Shown piece after piece: positions 50,734 to 62,548 of a stretch of DNA of 64,000 bases. The DNA is from Codonopsis lanceolata (lineage: Eukaryota > Streptophyta > Magnoliopsida > Asterales > Campanulaceae): the NCBI GenBank assembly GCA_013146195.2, contig CM028377.1, positions 36,523,632 through 36,587,631 of the forward strand. The letters are read 5' to 3'. The notes below the pieces were generated by a model that was given only the letters and a program-made list of their open reading frames with translations, made no database searches and was not told where the DNA came from. The position numbers and the translations under genes were made by a program. Each line of letters starts with the position of its first letter. Position 1 is the stretch's first letter.

Positions 50734-52728
50734 TGATGTGCGCAAAACGTAATTCGGATAAAAATACCCGACCGTATCAAGTAATAAAGTGTACCTAAGT
50801 ACGAGTTATCGATCCCACGGGGAATGTACATAATTATCACTCCAACTAAGTACCAAAATTATGCTAACTAATTATATTTGAGCGAAAAGAAAATGAATTA
50901 AAATCTAAAAATATAAACAACCTAGAAAGAAATTAAATCTACACTAATGCGGAGGTGGTTTAACAACAACAAATCAAGATAAAAAGATAGGAGTGCATTA
51001 TTTCTAGTCTTGTCGGTGTTTAATTTAATCTTCTTTTTGTTTTTCTTTAACTCAAGTCTTGGTAATCGAACGCGCTATTTTATTCACTACGGGCTTTCGC
51101 TACGTATAGCAAATCTAGCTATCACTCAACCTTGCTACGGGCTCATATCATCGCAACACAAAACATAGGAGAGAAAATAAATGTATGTCTAAACAAGCAT
51201 CCAAAGACTATCTACTTACGATCTCCTTTCGGTCTCATGCCACGCAAAGTACTATTGTGATTTTCGGAATAACAGGAAGGGCTTTCGCTTCGTATCCTAT
51301 CATTTTAGTGATCGTCTAATGATTCGCTATGCCATTAAAAGCATGAAGGGCAAACAATAATAACCAAGCGCATAGGTAATACTTCGCAAAAAGAAACTCT
51401 CTATATTTTTCTACAAGTCATGTTGGTAGCCGATACATATAAAATTGGTTTACTATGGGCTCTCGCATCTTATAGTCAACCCTAACCTCCCCGACCTCGC
51501 GAATGGCTAATGTGATTCGATCACATGTCAAACCGAGTCTCACAATGGCTATCGGTGTGTGTCACAAAACACCAACTATTAAATTTATTGGTCCGAAATA
51601 TAAAGGTAGCTCTCGCGGATCCTAAATATTTCTAAATTCATTTAATCATTGGCCAAATAATTAAAAGCATTAAGTTCACAAAATAATAACCAAACATGAA
51701 AGTGTACTAAATAAAGAGAAAAATTAAATTAAAACATTACATTGGACATAGAAAAATAATTTCATTCCATAAATAATTTAAGCATAAACCAATTCTTCAT
51801 TTACAAATTTAATCAACCCAAGAAATTACAACAACTGTCAAAAATAGAGATTGAAAGAATTAAACCGAGCAAATCGCGTTTCTAGGGTTGAAATGATTTG
51901 TAGAAGTTTCGTTGGCTCTTGATTTGAAGCTCCAGACCTTCAATGGTGATCAAGCAATGGAGGAATGGAATAATTTTGGAAGAAAAGGGCTCAAACCCGT
52001 AAATGGGGGCTTGTTTTTGAAAAATGAGGGTTGATGTGATTGAATGGAGAGGACAGCAAAGAATGGAGGCAATTCAGGGGCATTTTAGGAAGCACAAGGG
52101 AGAAAAGGGGGCAAAAGGGAAAAAAAAAGGCTCCTGGGTCACGACAGGGTCAGGGGCAGCCCAGGTGTAGTTTGCGGGTCAACCCAGGGGAAAATGGGAT
52201 GGGGTTGAGAGGGGGAGTGGGCTAGAACATAGGTAGGAGGTTCAGGATGGGCTGGTGATGGGCACGAGTGAGTTGGATCCAGGAGGCTGAACCGCGGGTC
52301 GCTGGGCAATGGATAAGGCGGGCCGGACGGTGACATGTGGTGCCAGCAGCTGTACGACAACTCAAAAGGGAGAATCCACAATTTGCTCCGGTACCCCTGA
52401 TCTTTCTAGATGAGCTGCCGCTTTCCTTCCCTCTGCCAGCTCTTCAGTTTAGTCCTCTGTTAGCTCTGTTACTCTCCGTTAGCCCTCATTTTGTCTTGGA
52501 ACTCTTAACAGACTTTGACCAAATAATTTTTAATTCAACTTTTAAGCCCGGAATCGTCTCGAACTTCATGCTAAACACTATATAAAAGCTTGATTATGCA
52601 TGGAAACCTACATTACTACATTACGCACAAAACACAAATAATAATATTTCTAACGCATAATTAACTCAAAAATAGCACAAAATAGAAGAAAATTCCAAAG
52701 AAAATTCATGGAAATCTTGCGCTCATCA
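50734..52728 (-). repeat. 5' LTR of the LARD element (1,995 bp)
   Basis: Partner of 46888-48901. Ends TGATG...CATCA. Lies next to the primer site, which sets the orientation. Confidence 0.92.
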
Positions 52729-52988
52729 GAGGGTTGAGAGACGGAGGCGTGACTCTGAATTGTGAAATGAATATATATAAATTAAAATGACGTCGTTTTA
52801 CATATTTTCAGTTTGGTTGTACTTTTGGGTACGCGAATGAGAAGCCGAAACCGAAACCGATACTCTCGGTTCGTAAAAAATGGAAACCGAACCGCAGCCT
52901 GGTTGCCCGGGTTCGGGTTCGGGTTTGCGGTTTCGTTTTTTCAGGTTTCTTCGGGTTTTCGGTTTTTTTGCTCACCCCTAAATAACCT

Positions 52989-53157
52989 AATGATACAAAT
53001 TTTCACATTTACTCTTCCCCCACCCCTCCCCCAACTTAGAATATATATCAAAACTTATATGCATCACATACATGTCAAAACCGTGATTTAAAGGAAAAAC
53101 TAGGCAAAACAATTACTTTTTCTTTATCTAATTAAGAATAGTCGGAAAAAAATGAAA
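52989..53157. other. Short spacer right of the hAT-like element
   Basis: AT-rich, with a C-rich run near 53017-53033. Nothing recognised. Confidence 0.4.
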
Positions 53158-54270
53158 ACAACTCAGTAAGATATGTTCAAAACAACCTTCCTTCAAAACA
53201 ACCTTCCTATAAGAGTGTAAATTAGTTTTTGTCTAAGAAATGTACAAATCACAATGGGCTGCAACAATAACTTGCTAAAAGATGAGTTCTTTGGTAGCTT
53301 GGCGCTCCGCATCAAGAACATATGGTGACTAAGTCCAACTTCAAACTGTTGAAGTCATGCCGCAACTTTTACTTCACATCTAGAGGGGTATCGAAATAGT
53401 GAGTGTAAACTGGCATTCACATCATTCAATAACCCAGCAGAATAGAGGATACGTTTTCTTTTCCTAACTTGGATGTTCAAAAAATGGAAGCAACTTAGTG
53501 AGATAGGATTTACAAAGACCTCGTTGTAAGAGTGTAAATTGGTTTTTGTCGAAGAAATGTAGTAGTCACAATAGGCTGCAACAATAACATGCTAAAAAAT
53601 GAGTTCTTTGGTAGCTTAGTGGTCTGCATCAACACTAGATGATGGCTACAAAGTTCAACTTCAAACTCAAGGAGTCATGCAACAACTTTTACTTCACATC
53701 TAGAGGGGTATCACAAGAATGAACATAAATCATGGTGGTTATGAGCATAATTGACTAAAACACTGAACTCATAACTCATACCATGCCAACAACGAATATC
53801 ATGGATAATTGGTAAATACCACTAAACGTGAAGAATGACAACAACATCATTCAATAACCCAGCAGAGAAGAGGATACGTTTTCTTTTCCTAACTTGGACG
53901 TTGGAAAAAAAAATGGAAGCAACTTAGTGAAATAGGATTAACAAAGACCTTGCTTTAAGAGAGCATAAACTGGTTTTTGTCTGAGAATTAGAGTAGTCAC
54001 AACAGATTGCAATGATAACATGCTAAAAGATGAGTTCTTTGGTGTCTGCATCAACACCAAATGATGGCAACAAAGTCCAAAACCACGGAAGTCATGTAAC
54101 AAATTATGTTTCGTACCTATCCAAGGGTGAAAATACAACACATGCAGTTAAGAGCAAAAAACAACTGACAAATACACTGTACTCATAACCCATATCATCG
54201 GTGGAGATCATGAATAAACATCATATAACGTGAATGGATTCACATCATACAATAAACCAACAGAGAAATC
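53158..54270. repeat. Three diverged tandem units of ~340-420 bp
   Basis: A unit beginning AACTTAGTGAGATAGGATT and containing TGAGTTCTTTGGTAGCTT, then ACTTTTACTTCACATCTAGA and ATACGTTTTCTTTTCCTAAC, occurs from about 53158, 53500 and 53919. Copies differ by substitutions and by 30-100 bp indels. No open frame is shared, so the repeat is not protein-driven. Confidence 0.85.
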
Positions 54271-55275
54271 CAACACAAGTTACCGCTCCATGGGCAGGTA
54301 CACAGATCATAAAATCTATAGATCCAGTTGGTCTAAAATATCACATCGAATAAATACTCAAACATAAGGATGGTAAGGGCATGTCATTTTCTTGTACCGA
54401 AATCCAACACAAGTTATTTATATGATTTTCTTTTGTGGGTAAGCAATAAACCATCAAGATGACTACTGAATTGCGGAACAACATCAATCACCTTATCGTC
54501 TGAGCAAAATTACTTCATGTGTGCAAATATTTGATGCCAATCAGTCCAAGATGAGCTGTAAAGAGAAGCAGTAGGGACAAACTGATATTAAGACATGCGT
54601 TGCATACATCATCAGAATGAAGATACAAATTTAGGTGAATTTAATCTTGTTACATTGCATTTAGGGAAATGTATCAAGATATTCTTAGGAAACATTACTT
54701 TTGGCAGATTACCTAGATTGATCAACAAACTAAGCTGAATAATCCCCATTTAATTATTCACATAAGAATAAAAAAGATACATGTTGCATCCAAGAATGTA
54801 ACTGAATTAATAACAGATACTCACATTTAATGTAGACATTAGAAGAGACCAATTAAGGGTCTTGGAGAAGTATTTGCATCGAAGAAGAAAAAAGGCACAA
54901 AATAGTAAAAGTCGGTAAAGAATTGCATAAATTACCTAAACGATTACATCAATTGAAATGAAAATTGGCCTATCACTTAGTATGTTCATGCCCGACTATT
55001 GTAATAATGATGTTTTCTGACTAATAAAAATTTGAGAATTATAACTATGACTACACCATAAATCTTAAATTCAAATAATTTATTCATGTCAGTTCAACTA
55101 CATTTGTCATGAATCCAAACCAAAAACGGACCACAATTAGAGGTGAATTCGAAACTCTTAGTCAACATGAATTAGGGCACTAAACATGAAGGGAAACTAT
55201 TACTTGAAAAGAAAAAAATGAGCGAATAGTTATGCATAAGACGATTTTATTAAAAGAGTTGGAATTAATAAATAC
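54271..55275. other. AT-rich spacer, no gene seen
   Basis: No frame over 60 codons of normal complexity and no recognisable TE ends. It lies downstream of the WBP11/ELF5-like exon and was checked for its second exon without success. Confidence 0.5.
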
Positions 55276-55355
55276 CCTTTTCAATTCCTTCTTGCGAAGC
55301 TCTTTGCATATGCGTCGGTAGGGTTCATGACTTTGCCTCCCTTTGTGGTCTTCGT
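55276..55355 (-). pseudogene. WBP11/ELF5-like first exon, broken
   Basis: The minus strand encodes KTTKGGKVMNPTDAY and then, after a one-base deletion, RKELRKKELKR. This is the highly conserved N-terminus of the WBP11 family (ELF5 in Arabidopsis, a nuclear splicing-associated protein). The exon ends AAAAGG before GTATT, a plausible donor at the expected place. The initiator codon has become ACG and one base is missing in the Arg codon after Tyr, so a normal product is impossible unless both are sequencing errors. No further exon was found. Probably a gene fragment moved here by a transposon. Confidence 0.7.
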
Positions 55356-56319
55356 GGTTGTTTATCTCTATTATTCATGTCTCAATCTCTTCTCTTTCGA
55401 TTGGATTTGGGGGTGAAGTTCCAACACAGCAAAGCAAGCAATAGAAGAAGAAATAAAGGATTAACACTCTTCTGCTCTATTTGTTCATCGCCCTATCCCT
55501 TTTCTGCAAAAGATGTCGAACCTATTTTCCGATTAGTGGGTCCCTTTAATAATTTTTAGGGTAAACTTCAAAAACACCCACGGAGATGGAGACACAAAGG
55601 GATTACAACAAGAGAGAGGGAGGGAGATGAATAAGAGAGAAAGATGCTTACGAGATGAACTCTAATCAGAGATGAGACAGAGATGGAGGCAATGAGGGAT
55701 TTTGTTTTGTGAAAAAAAATATTGGTTGAATTGTGTATGGGTGGGGATAACCACACCCCAAAATCATATTTCTACACCTCACTTAAATTAATTACAAAAA
55801 TGTCATTAAATGAAATGACCTAATAAACCATTCTAGGCATTACACCCCACAAATTTATCTCTACACACCATAAATTAATCTCTACACCTCATTCAAATTA
55901 CTATAATACCCTTATACTAAAAGACAGATAATACTCCCTACACCCCATTGTGTTTTATTTACACCCCAATTCCCAAAACACAAATACATGCTGAGAGCAT
56001 TATGAGACCTTCATTGTTCTATCTTCTCCCAAAAATAAAAATCAAAACTCTCTCAAAACCAACCCTAAGCATAATCACATTGTGCAAAAAAAAAAAAAAA
56101 CATTAAAAGGAGCTTAAGGAAGTCATGGGGTCGGGTAATGTAAGTATTCCTTTTATTTTCTTTGATTAAAATTTGGTTTTTTGCAAAAAAAAAAAAAAAT
56201 CGAGCAGGGTATTACGGTTGTTTGGCTCTGGTGTGATAAACACTTTTAAGGTTGTTCGGCCAGTGCTGGACGAACAACCTCTTAAGGGTGTTCAACACAC
56301 TCTGGCTGAACACCAACAC
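55356..56319. other. Spacer with repeated CACCCCA words and two A runs
   Basis: 55740-55990 repeats ACACCCCA/TCTACACCTCA words about seven times. A14 runs lie at 56088 and 56186. An open frame at 55377-55559 has no recognisable content. Confidence 0.4.
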
Positions 56320-56440
56320 TTATGTTCATCTCAGTCTGGTTGAACATGCTCACCTATGTTCATCTCAGCCTGGCCAAACATGCTCACCTCTGTTCATCTC
56401 AGCCTAGCCAAACATGCTTACCTCTGTTCATCTCTATTTG
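56320..56440. repeat. ~36-bp minisatellite, 3-4 units
   Basis: Units of ATGTTCATCTCAGCCTGGCC followed by AAACATGCTCACCT. Preceded at 56235-56320 by related GGTTGTTCGGCC/GAACAACC words forming a weak inverted repeat. Confidence 0.8.
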
Positions 56441-56638
56441 TGAATATTATGAGAACGCTCCTGAGTCAGAAAAGTTGTTAATTATTTTGGATATGGTCTG
56501 CTAAAGTGTTGCTTGGGGTTGATCAATTTTTGGTTACACTTTATTGTATTTTCTAAAAAAATCTTGGATTTTTTGAGAATTCATAAAAAGATTTTTTAAA
56601 AAGAGTCAAATGAGTTTTCTGACAAGTCTTGTCTCTGA

Positions 56639-56809
56639 TTTTTGAAGTTCTACACTCCCTCTTCCTCCTCTGGTCAAATAGGGGGAGAGAGGTCAAGTGT
56701 TCATATTCCTACTGGTGATAGTGTTCATGTTCCTACTGCTAATGGTGAAGATGATGAAGATGATGAAGATGTTGCATCTTCTGATGATGATGAATCTGAT
56801 TCTCTGTAG
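56639..56809 (+). pseudogene. C-terminal coding scrap with acidic tail, copia-associated
   Basis: A 56-codon open stretch ending at TAG (56807-56809). It reads SSVHIPTGDSVHVPTANGED and then a run of Asp/Glu/Ser (EDDEDVASSDDDESDSL). It is followed about 155 bp later by a purine tract and an LTR-like start. Likely the 3' end of a retrotransposon reading frame; the family is not certain. Confidence 0.4.
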
Positions 56810-56963
56810 ATTCATAATGTGTTATTTTGTCATGCTTATTCTCTATAATTATGTCTTGTTAGTTTAAGCTATGGTTGCTTGTTGGGAATGTATGTGAATG
56901 CATATGGTTTATATCTGATTTGTGCTTGGTGATTATTTCTGATTTTATATACTTGGACAAATT

Positions 56964-56977
56964 CAGGGGGAGAAAAA
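56964..56977 (+). other. Polypurine tract candidate
   Basis: CAGGGGGAGAAAAA, typical of copia-type 3' ends, about 86 bp before a TGTAAGG LTR-like start. Confidence 0.45.
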
Positions 56978-57062
56978 CTAACCAATGTAGGTTAGATGTT
57001 TGAGTGTGTTGAAAAACATTTGTCATTTGATTTGACTAGAAAGGTTCAACAAATGAGAAGAT

Positions 57063-57326
57063 TGTAAGGATAAAATAGGGTCATCCTATTTTATTTAATT
57101 AATTGTTGTTCCTTTTCCTGGTCTTGAGGCAATGGTAAGGAATTACCATAATTAATCTCTTCCAAAAGCTCTCAAGAGTCCTTAATTACAATAACCAAAT
57201 CTTTCGTAAGATTCTTCGACTCAAGTTAAGAAATCAATTTTGGAAACTAATTAATTTATTTCCTAAACCTTTGTTTCCTCCGAGTTTTGGGTTTTCTTAT
57301 TTATGTAGGACTCTCTCTCTCTCTCT

Positions 57327-57383
<57 letters not shown>

Positions 57384-57930
57384 TATATATATTTATATAT
57401 ATTTATATATATATATATATATGAAGAACTCGTACAGACAAGAAGACAAGCAGACACAGAGAGATTTATAGAAAGAGAAACTAAGAGCTTCGCTGCTGAA
57501 AATCTGGATGTAGCTTTGGATGCAGCTACATCACAAACTGCATTGATTGTTTTACTGCTTGTTTTCCTAAGTTCTTAGGAAACTTATTTTTTAATCTCAC
57601 GTTTTCTATACTTTATTTTTGTGGGTTTTCCTCTCCAGACTTGTTGTCTTGTGAGAGGTTTTGGTATTTTGTTGATTTCACAATTTGTTTTGTAAAACTC
57701 ATAATTTTTTTAGTGAAATCATTTTTTGCCATAAGGTTGTATCTATAAGCATTGCTTGTAGATTGTTTGATAAATCTATGCTTTAGTTCTGCTTTACTAT
57801 ATTATAGACTTCTGTTGTTTACTTGTTTTATATTCTGGTCATTGAACCTTTGAATGCGTTGATCTTTCAAATTGCATGCACTAACTTCATCTAAAGGATA
57901 TCTCATGTTATTTTCTAACTGAACAAATGA
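57063..57930 (+). mobile_element. Possible 3' LTR remnant, copia-type
   Basis: Starts TGTAAGGATAAAATAGGGTC after AAATGAGAAGAT. It contains a TA-rich core (57329-57420), leader-like text and a TTAGTGAAATCATTTTTTGCC word reminiscent of copia LTR 3' portions. No partner LTR in the window and no defined right end, so limits are approximate. Confidence 0.4.
57329..57420. repeat. (TA)n microsatellite with variants
   Basis: About 92 bp of TA units broken by AAATA/TTTATA variants, preceded by a (CT)n run at 57311-57327. Confidence 0.95.
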
Positions 57931-58348
57931 TAGATGTTTTGTTGGCATTGCTCTTGATACCTATAATTTGTCTATGTATCACGCCAGATTTTGATTACTC
58001 TTATATGTATGTTATCTCTCTTTGACGGTCATTTCTTTGTTTGTGGAAAGTCTTTCCTTTATAAAGACACTGGTTTGGAAAGCTCCTGTTTCAATCTAGA
58101 TGTTAGGCAACGGCTAAATATTGTACAACTAGTTGATATTTGTCCTAGTTGTATACAACTTTGCAGCCAATTTGTAAGAATAGTCTTTTAGTGTTCTAGA
58201 CATTCTTTTTTACACTTGTGTCTCAGTAGAAATATATTCAATTGGGTTTTGGACATATTTTTTTGACATGGAGATGGGAACTAGGAGATGAGAAGTTTAC
58301 AACATGTGATTCATTGACTACACTGCCTTAGGTACATACATTGGATAT
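57931..58348. other. Spacer, no gene seen
   Basis: One open frame of 66 codons (57991-58191, plus) with no recognisable motif. Nothing else found. Confidence 0.4.
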
Positions 58349-59512
58349 TGTAATGTCCTAAACTCGATACCGACATTGCGGTCATAGTATGGGCACGTCA
58401 CCATCAATCAATGCTTAAAATCATAAACACTCTCGAAACTCATATTTAATAAACATTAATATCTCTAGCCATGGTTAAAATACAACCACCAATATTATCT
58501 AAAACAAAATCCAAGACAAACTAACTCAAATCTATTAATCTTTCAAAGTACAAACAAACTATTAAATGTCCAAAATTTATTTGACAATCTTCATTCGTCT
58601 ACTCGAAATAATTCATCTAACCGTGCTAATTTTCACCTGGAAGAGAAACAATATGAAGGGGTGAGCGAATAATGATCAGCAAGTTCATATACAACCCCTC
58701 TGATTACTAAGAAGAAGTTGACCGAAATAAATCAAAAAATCAAAAATCGAAAGTTCAATATCCATTATGCGAAAGTCAAATAGTCAAAGTTCAATATTCC
58801 AAATTTCAAATATATCTTAACAGTATTCCAAGTGAAAGATAAAGATACAATATATGACTCGAGTAATCCAATTGTCACCAACCGTCCCATACCAGCTGGC
58901 AACAACGGACGACTCACAGATATATATTTAGGATTCCAAATGAAAGATAACGACGTAAAAGATGACTCAAATTGTCCAATTGTCACCAACCGTCTCATAC
59001 CAGATGGAGACAACGGACAACTCATAGATACCAAGATCACACAAGCGGTCAATGACCAATTTGAACAATGTTTCAAAAAGTGCAAAGGACCCATAAGGAT
59101 AAAGTGTCAAAGGGATATATCTGAATAACCAACCACATGACTTTTGGTTTAAAGGCCTTCGAAAGTCACATTAACCAGCGACTTGATAAATCGAAAGGTT
59201 ACATTAACCCGTGACTAGGTAAAGTGTATCCAAACGTCACGTTAACCTGTAACTGGTTGTTTGGCTTAATGATCAAGGTAGAACTTTTAAAATAATCAAA
59301 TACATTTTACAAAACCTGTATGAACGATAAAACATTTATGTATCAAATAGGCATCTCACGTGAGACTTGATATTTATGTGAGATTTAACAAAGGAGAATA
59401 ATCATGAGTAAGCAAAAAACGTAATCGACGGAGTTCAAAATCAAATACTGATACACGGTCGGTACACGTTTCAAAGAAAAAGTATTTATCAAACACTACA
59501 ACAAAAAAAGGC
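58349..59512 (-). mobile_element. Ty3/gypsy-like LTR remnant, truncated
   Basis: The left end TGTAATGTCCTAAACTCGAT resembles the TGTGACGACCC end at 2328. At 58655-58690 it carries GGGGTGAGCGAATAATGATC, aligning with the GATGAGTCATAATGACTCAG region of that LTR, so it lies in the same (minus) orientation. It contains a 108-bp tandem duplication (CCAATTGTCACCAACCGT at 58868 and 58976) and three ~45-bp units of CACATTAACC at 59165-59245. Truncated before the copia LTR at 59519. Confidence 0.5.
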
Positions 59513-59518
59513 TTTTAC

Positions 59519-59946
59519 TGTAAGATATATTTCTTGCAGGTTAAGAAAATCTTTATATGGTCAATAAGTGAGAATCACGGTTGATTTGGGATTACTAAAT
59601 TATAATAAATTTGATTTGTAAAAAGGGTAAGTTTCCTAAATAAACTCTACCTTGATGGACGGTTGAGATTAAAACCCTAATAGGAATTTGGTCCTCCCTT
59701 TGCCTATAAAAGAGATGTAATACCCATCATATTCATCTATTACGTTAAATCAACTCATTAGAGTTTTAGGCCAAAAGGGATAAATCATATTCCGCCTCTG
59801 CTTCTCTATTATACTGCAGATTTCGGATCAAGGGCAAATCACTAGAAGCAATATGTCTTCATCAGGTATTTTAATTAAGAATATTTTGTATGTCATTGTG
59901 ATTATCACGAAGTTTAAGATCTAGGGCTTAAGATTATTAACTTTCA
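59519..59946 (+). mobile_element. Copia-type 5' LTR (about 428 bp)
   Basis: Starts TGTAAGATATATTTCTTGC and ends AACTTTCA, two bases before a perfect initiator-tRNA-Met primer site. A TATA box CTATAAAAG lies at 59704-59712. The left limit is chosen as the first TG compatible with an LTR; no second LTR is in the window to confirm it. Confidence 0.65.
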
Positions 59947-59948
59947 GT

Positions 59949-59960
59949 TGGTATCAGAGC
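59949..59960 (+). other. Primer binding site, initiator tRNA-Met
   Basis: TGGTATCAGAGC, the standard 12-base complement of the plant initiator tRNA-Met 3' end, two bases after the LTR. It proves a retrotransposon 5' end and its plus orientation. Confidence 0.92.
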
Positions 59961-60213
59961 ATTGTTTCGAACTCATGATTATCCATTAAATATGCAATAT
60001 TATTGTTTCAAAATGAAACTTCTTTATGAATAAGTTTCCGGCCTCTAATGTGTTTTTGATACCTTGACATCATCCATCAATGAGGCAAAATCCAGTCCTT
60101 TAGATTCTGGGTGATAATAATGGAATGTTCTTTGAGGCACGTAGGCATCTCTCCAGATGTTATGATGACAGAAAAATTCACATTAGAAAGTAATTCTAAA
60201 ACCAAAACCCATG
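59961..60213 (+). mobile_element. Copia internal leader, cut off
   Basis: About 250 bp of leader after the primer site, without a usable gag frame. It ends abruptly at a new LTR-like start, TGTAGACACCCC (60214), so the rest of the element is displaced or lost. Confidence 0.55.
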
Positions 60214-60383
60214 TGTAGACACCCCAATTTCGTACCTCTGATATGTGACTCTGACATGTGATATCAAGAACTGTTCAAACTTAACAAATGTCAAGTTACA
60301 TGAGTCGAAAATGCGAAAGGCAAAGCAGGATGCGTAAAACAGTGAATTGCGAGGGGTGAAAGTGCTGAAAATGAAACTCAAAC
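60214..60383 (+). mobile_element. Start of a second LTR, cut after 170 bp
   Basis: TGTAGACACCCCAATTTCG is a common gypsy-type LTR opening. Only 170 bp are present before another LTR opening follows at 60384. This reads as an insertion into an insertion. Confidence 0.5.
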
Positions 60384-61289
60384 TGTAACACCCCGCTCCT
60401 TTGTTAGCTCGGTTTGCGTGCCATAATCGCAATTCTTCCTTTGTGGGTTGCATGATTGGTTAGTGAGATTGTCTAGATGGGTATGAGAGACCACATTAAG
60501 ACCAAAACACTATTAAGAGCGCCATATAGTTGTTGACTTGCTAAAGTCACAAGTCGTGACTTCGGCGATAGTCGGAATGCGGCAGCGATTGAGAGTTGCT
60601 TGAATTTTGCGTTCGTGACCTCGGTTTGGTCCTAGACCTTTACATGATGGTTTATTAACATGTTTAGATGTATTAGACTTCAAGTTGGAGGTGTTCCTTA
60701 AGTCTATCGATGATTTGGAAGCTTTGGAGATAGCATTCGTCTCTATCGCGTAGTTCGGGGATTGAGTTGCGTAATCGTCTCTCCTTTGGAGTTCTTATTT
60801 CCCTAGTTGTTATTCAACTTTATAGAAGTATTCAAGCTTCTACATTAGCCCTTAGACTTTCCTTAAAGTCTCCTTCCATTGCTTCTTTGAGTTGTTTATG
60901 CCTTATATGCGTTATACGTTCAAATCTGGACCTGTTTGACCTAACGTATGGCCTGAGGAATTGTTCCACCATGCCAACCGAACATCTTGGGCATTGTTAG
61001 GCCCCAAGAACCGAACATTATGAAGTAGGTTCAGCCTCCACAACCGAACAAAGACGATTTCCGAAAAGCAGGGATTTTACGCAGCCGGTTGATTACGATT
61101 GTACCCTTACTAAACTCCTATCCTACCCTCTTTAAACCTCCTCTAAACCCCTCCTAACACCCATAATTAGTCCTAATGATGTCTTAACATGTTAGGGGAG
61201 TTAATCAAGGTTTGATTAGGGGTTAATTACAACTAACAATCACTAATTGTACCTTGGAAGTTCCTATTGTGCCCTCATTACTTGGGAAG

Positions 61290-61298
61290 TATAAATAG
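61290..61298 (+). promoter_or_regulatory. TATA box of the long LTR
   Basis: TATAAATAG, 25-35 bp before a CT/A-rich leader (CCAAACCTCTTCATTTCTCC). Probable retroelement promoter. Confidence 0.55.
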
Positions 61299-61845
61299 CC
61301 TAATCTCTTCACAAATTCAGCCAAACCTCTTCATTTCTCCTTCTAAATCAGACGTATTCAGGGAGAGATTATGGGAGACTTGAAAGTTTGAGCCCTAGCT
61401 ATTCTTCCTGCGATCTACGAAGATCCGACCGTCAGATTGCCGCCAAACTTCGGATTCTTGATGTCCTCGACGAGTGAAACAACTTCACCGTTCGGATTTT
61501 GATTCTCTTGAGTTTTCACTCAAGCTAGGTAGGTTACTTTCTTTTGATTTTGGTTCATTGGCCCTAAGGAAAACAACCTATCTGCTATTTGTGGGCAATG
61601 AACACTTGATATGCTATGTATGTCCATTTAGGGGATTTTTGGAAATATGAACTTGTTAATAGCATGAATGGAATGATTTGAATGGTATTTTGTGTTGAAA
61701 GAAATGGGTTATGATTTATGTTGGGTTTTTTTATGAATTTTAGGGCTTGAGGGCTTGAATCAAGATTATGGAGGAAATTGTTGTTAATTAAAGTGGGTGT
61801 TAATGTTGAGATTGATGAAATGTGTCAAGAATGAAACTTAGTATT

Positions 61846-62150
61846 TAGACTCAACGGAGTCGTAATAAGTTCAATAATGTGTTAATGAACTCGGATTGAA
61901 GTCCTACGACATTTGGGTTTCGATTGACTATGACTATGAATAGTTATATGGATTTTTTTAAGGCTTGGGAATCAAGCCCGGATGATTTTTGGGAAATTTG
62001 TTATAATTTGAATGGTGTGTTAATTTCGGGTTGTATGAAATATGTATTTAATGAAATGTGATATTAAGACTCAATGGAGACATTATGGGTTCAATAATAT
62101 GATAATGAGCCTTTGGTTGAAACCCTACGATGTTTGGGTTTGGTTGGTTG
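61846..62150. repeat. ~220-bp tandem duplication within LTR
   Basis: TTAGACTCAACGGAGTCGT...CCTACGACATTTGGGTTT at 61846 recurs as TTAAGACTCAATGGAGACAT...CCTACGATGTTTGGGTTT at 62066, about 80 percent alike by eye. Confidence 0.75.
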
Positions 62151-62548
62151 TAATGGTGAACACCCGAGCATCTCGATTTGTGTCCAATTGAGACACCTAC
62201 GTTATAGAGATTTATTAGGGGATTTATTTAGAGCGTGCTTAGGAGAGCACGGTACATTAAAGACCAACCCATGGTCTCGAGTATCGTTGAAAAATAATTA
62301 TTGAGTGAGTTCTCACCTTTGGGGAAAATTGATCGGTTGCACATACGAACGCATTGTTGTGGGTTATGACTACGGTGTAGTCTTTGGTTTGATTTCAAGT
62401 AGAGGTCCATTATAGACCTCATAATACGATTTTTGGTGGGTTTATGCTATTCTTGATTTAATTGGCGACTTGAGATCTTTTAAGATTAATTGGCTGTGAG
62501 CAATGTATTTGCCTTGACTTGATTTATGGTAGAGAATAATAACCTACT

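Larger units (their letters stand above)
46888..52728 (-). mobile_element. LARD-type non-autonomous LTR retrotransposon, Athila-like primer site
   Basis: Two direct LTRs of about 2.0 kb (46888-48901 and 50734-52728) start TGATG and end CATCA, and are inverted-complementary at their termini. They flank a 1.83-kb internal region with no gag or pol. On the minus strand the upstream LTR is followed by TTTTGGTGCCGTTACCGGGG, the tRNA-Asp-type primer site typical of Athila, and a G-rich purine tract precedes the other LTR. Flanks GAGAG and GAGGG are a 4-of-5 target duplication. Copying depends on proteins from a full-length relative. LTR divergence is visible, so the insertion is not very young. Confidence 0.9.
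44665..52980. mobile_element. Probable hAT-like element, split by two insertions
   Basis: The left terminal word AAGGGTGAGCA and the right terminal word TGCTCACCCCTA are inverted. They are flanked by TATAACCT (44657-44664) and AATAACCT (52981-52988), 7 of 8 matching, as for an 8-bp hAT duplication. Both ends run into CGGTTCGG/CGGTTTTC-type text. Removing the Pack-MULE (44889-46110) and the LTR element (46888-52728) leaves about 1.25 kb. No transposase. Distance and short ends make this less certain than the nested elements. Confidence 0.5.

Noticed and set aside
58832..59128. 98-codon plus-strand frame with an internal repeat
   Set aside because: It reads across a 108-bp tandem duplication in an LTR remnant; the repeated peptide simply reflects the DNA duplication.
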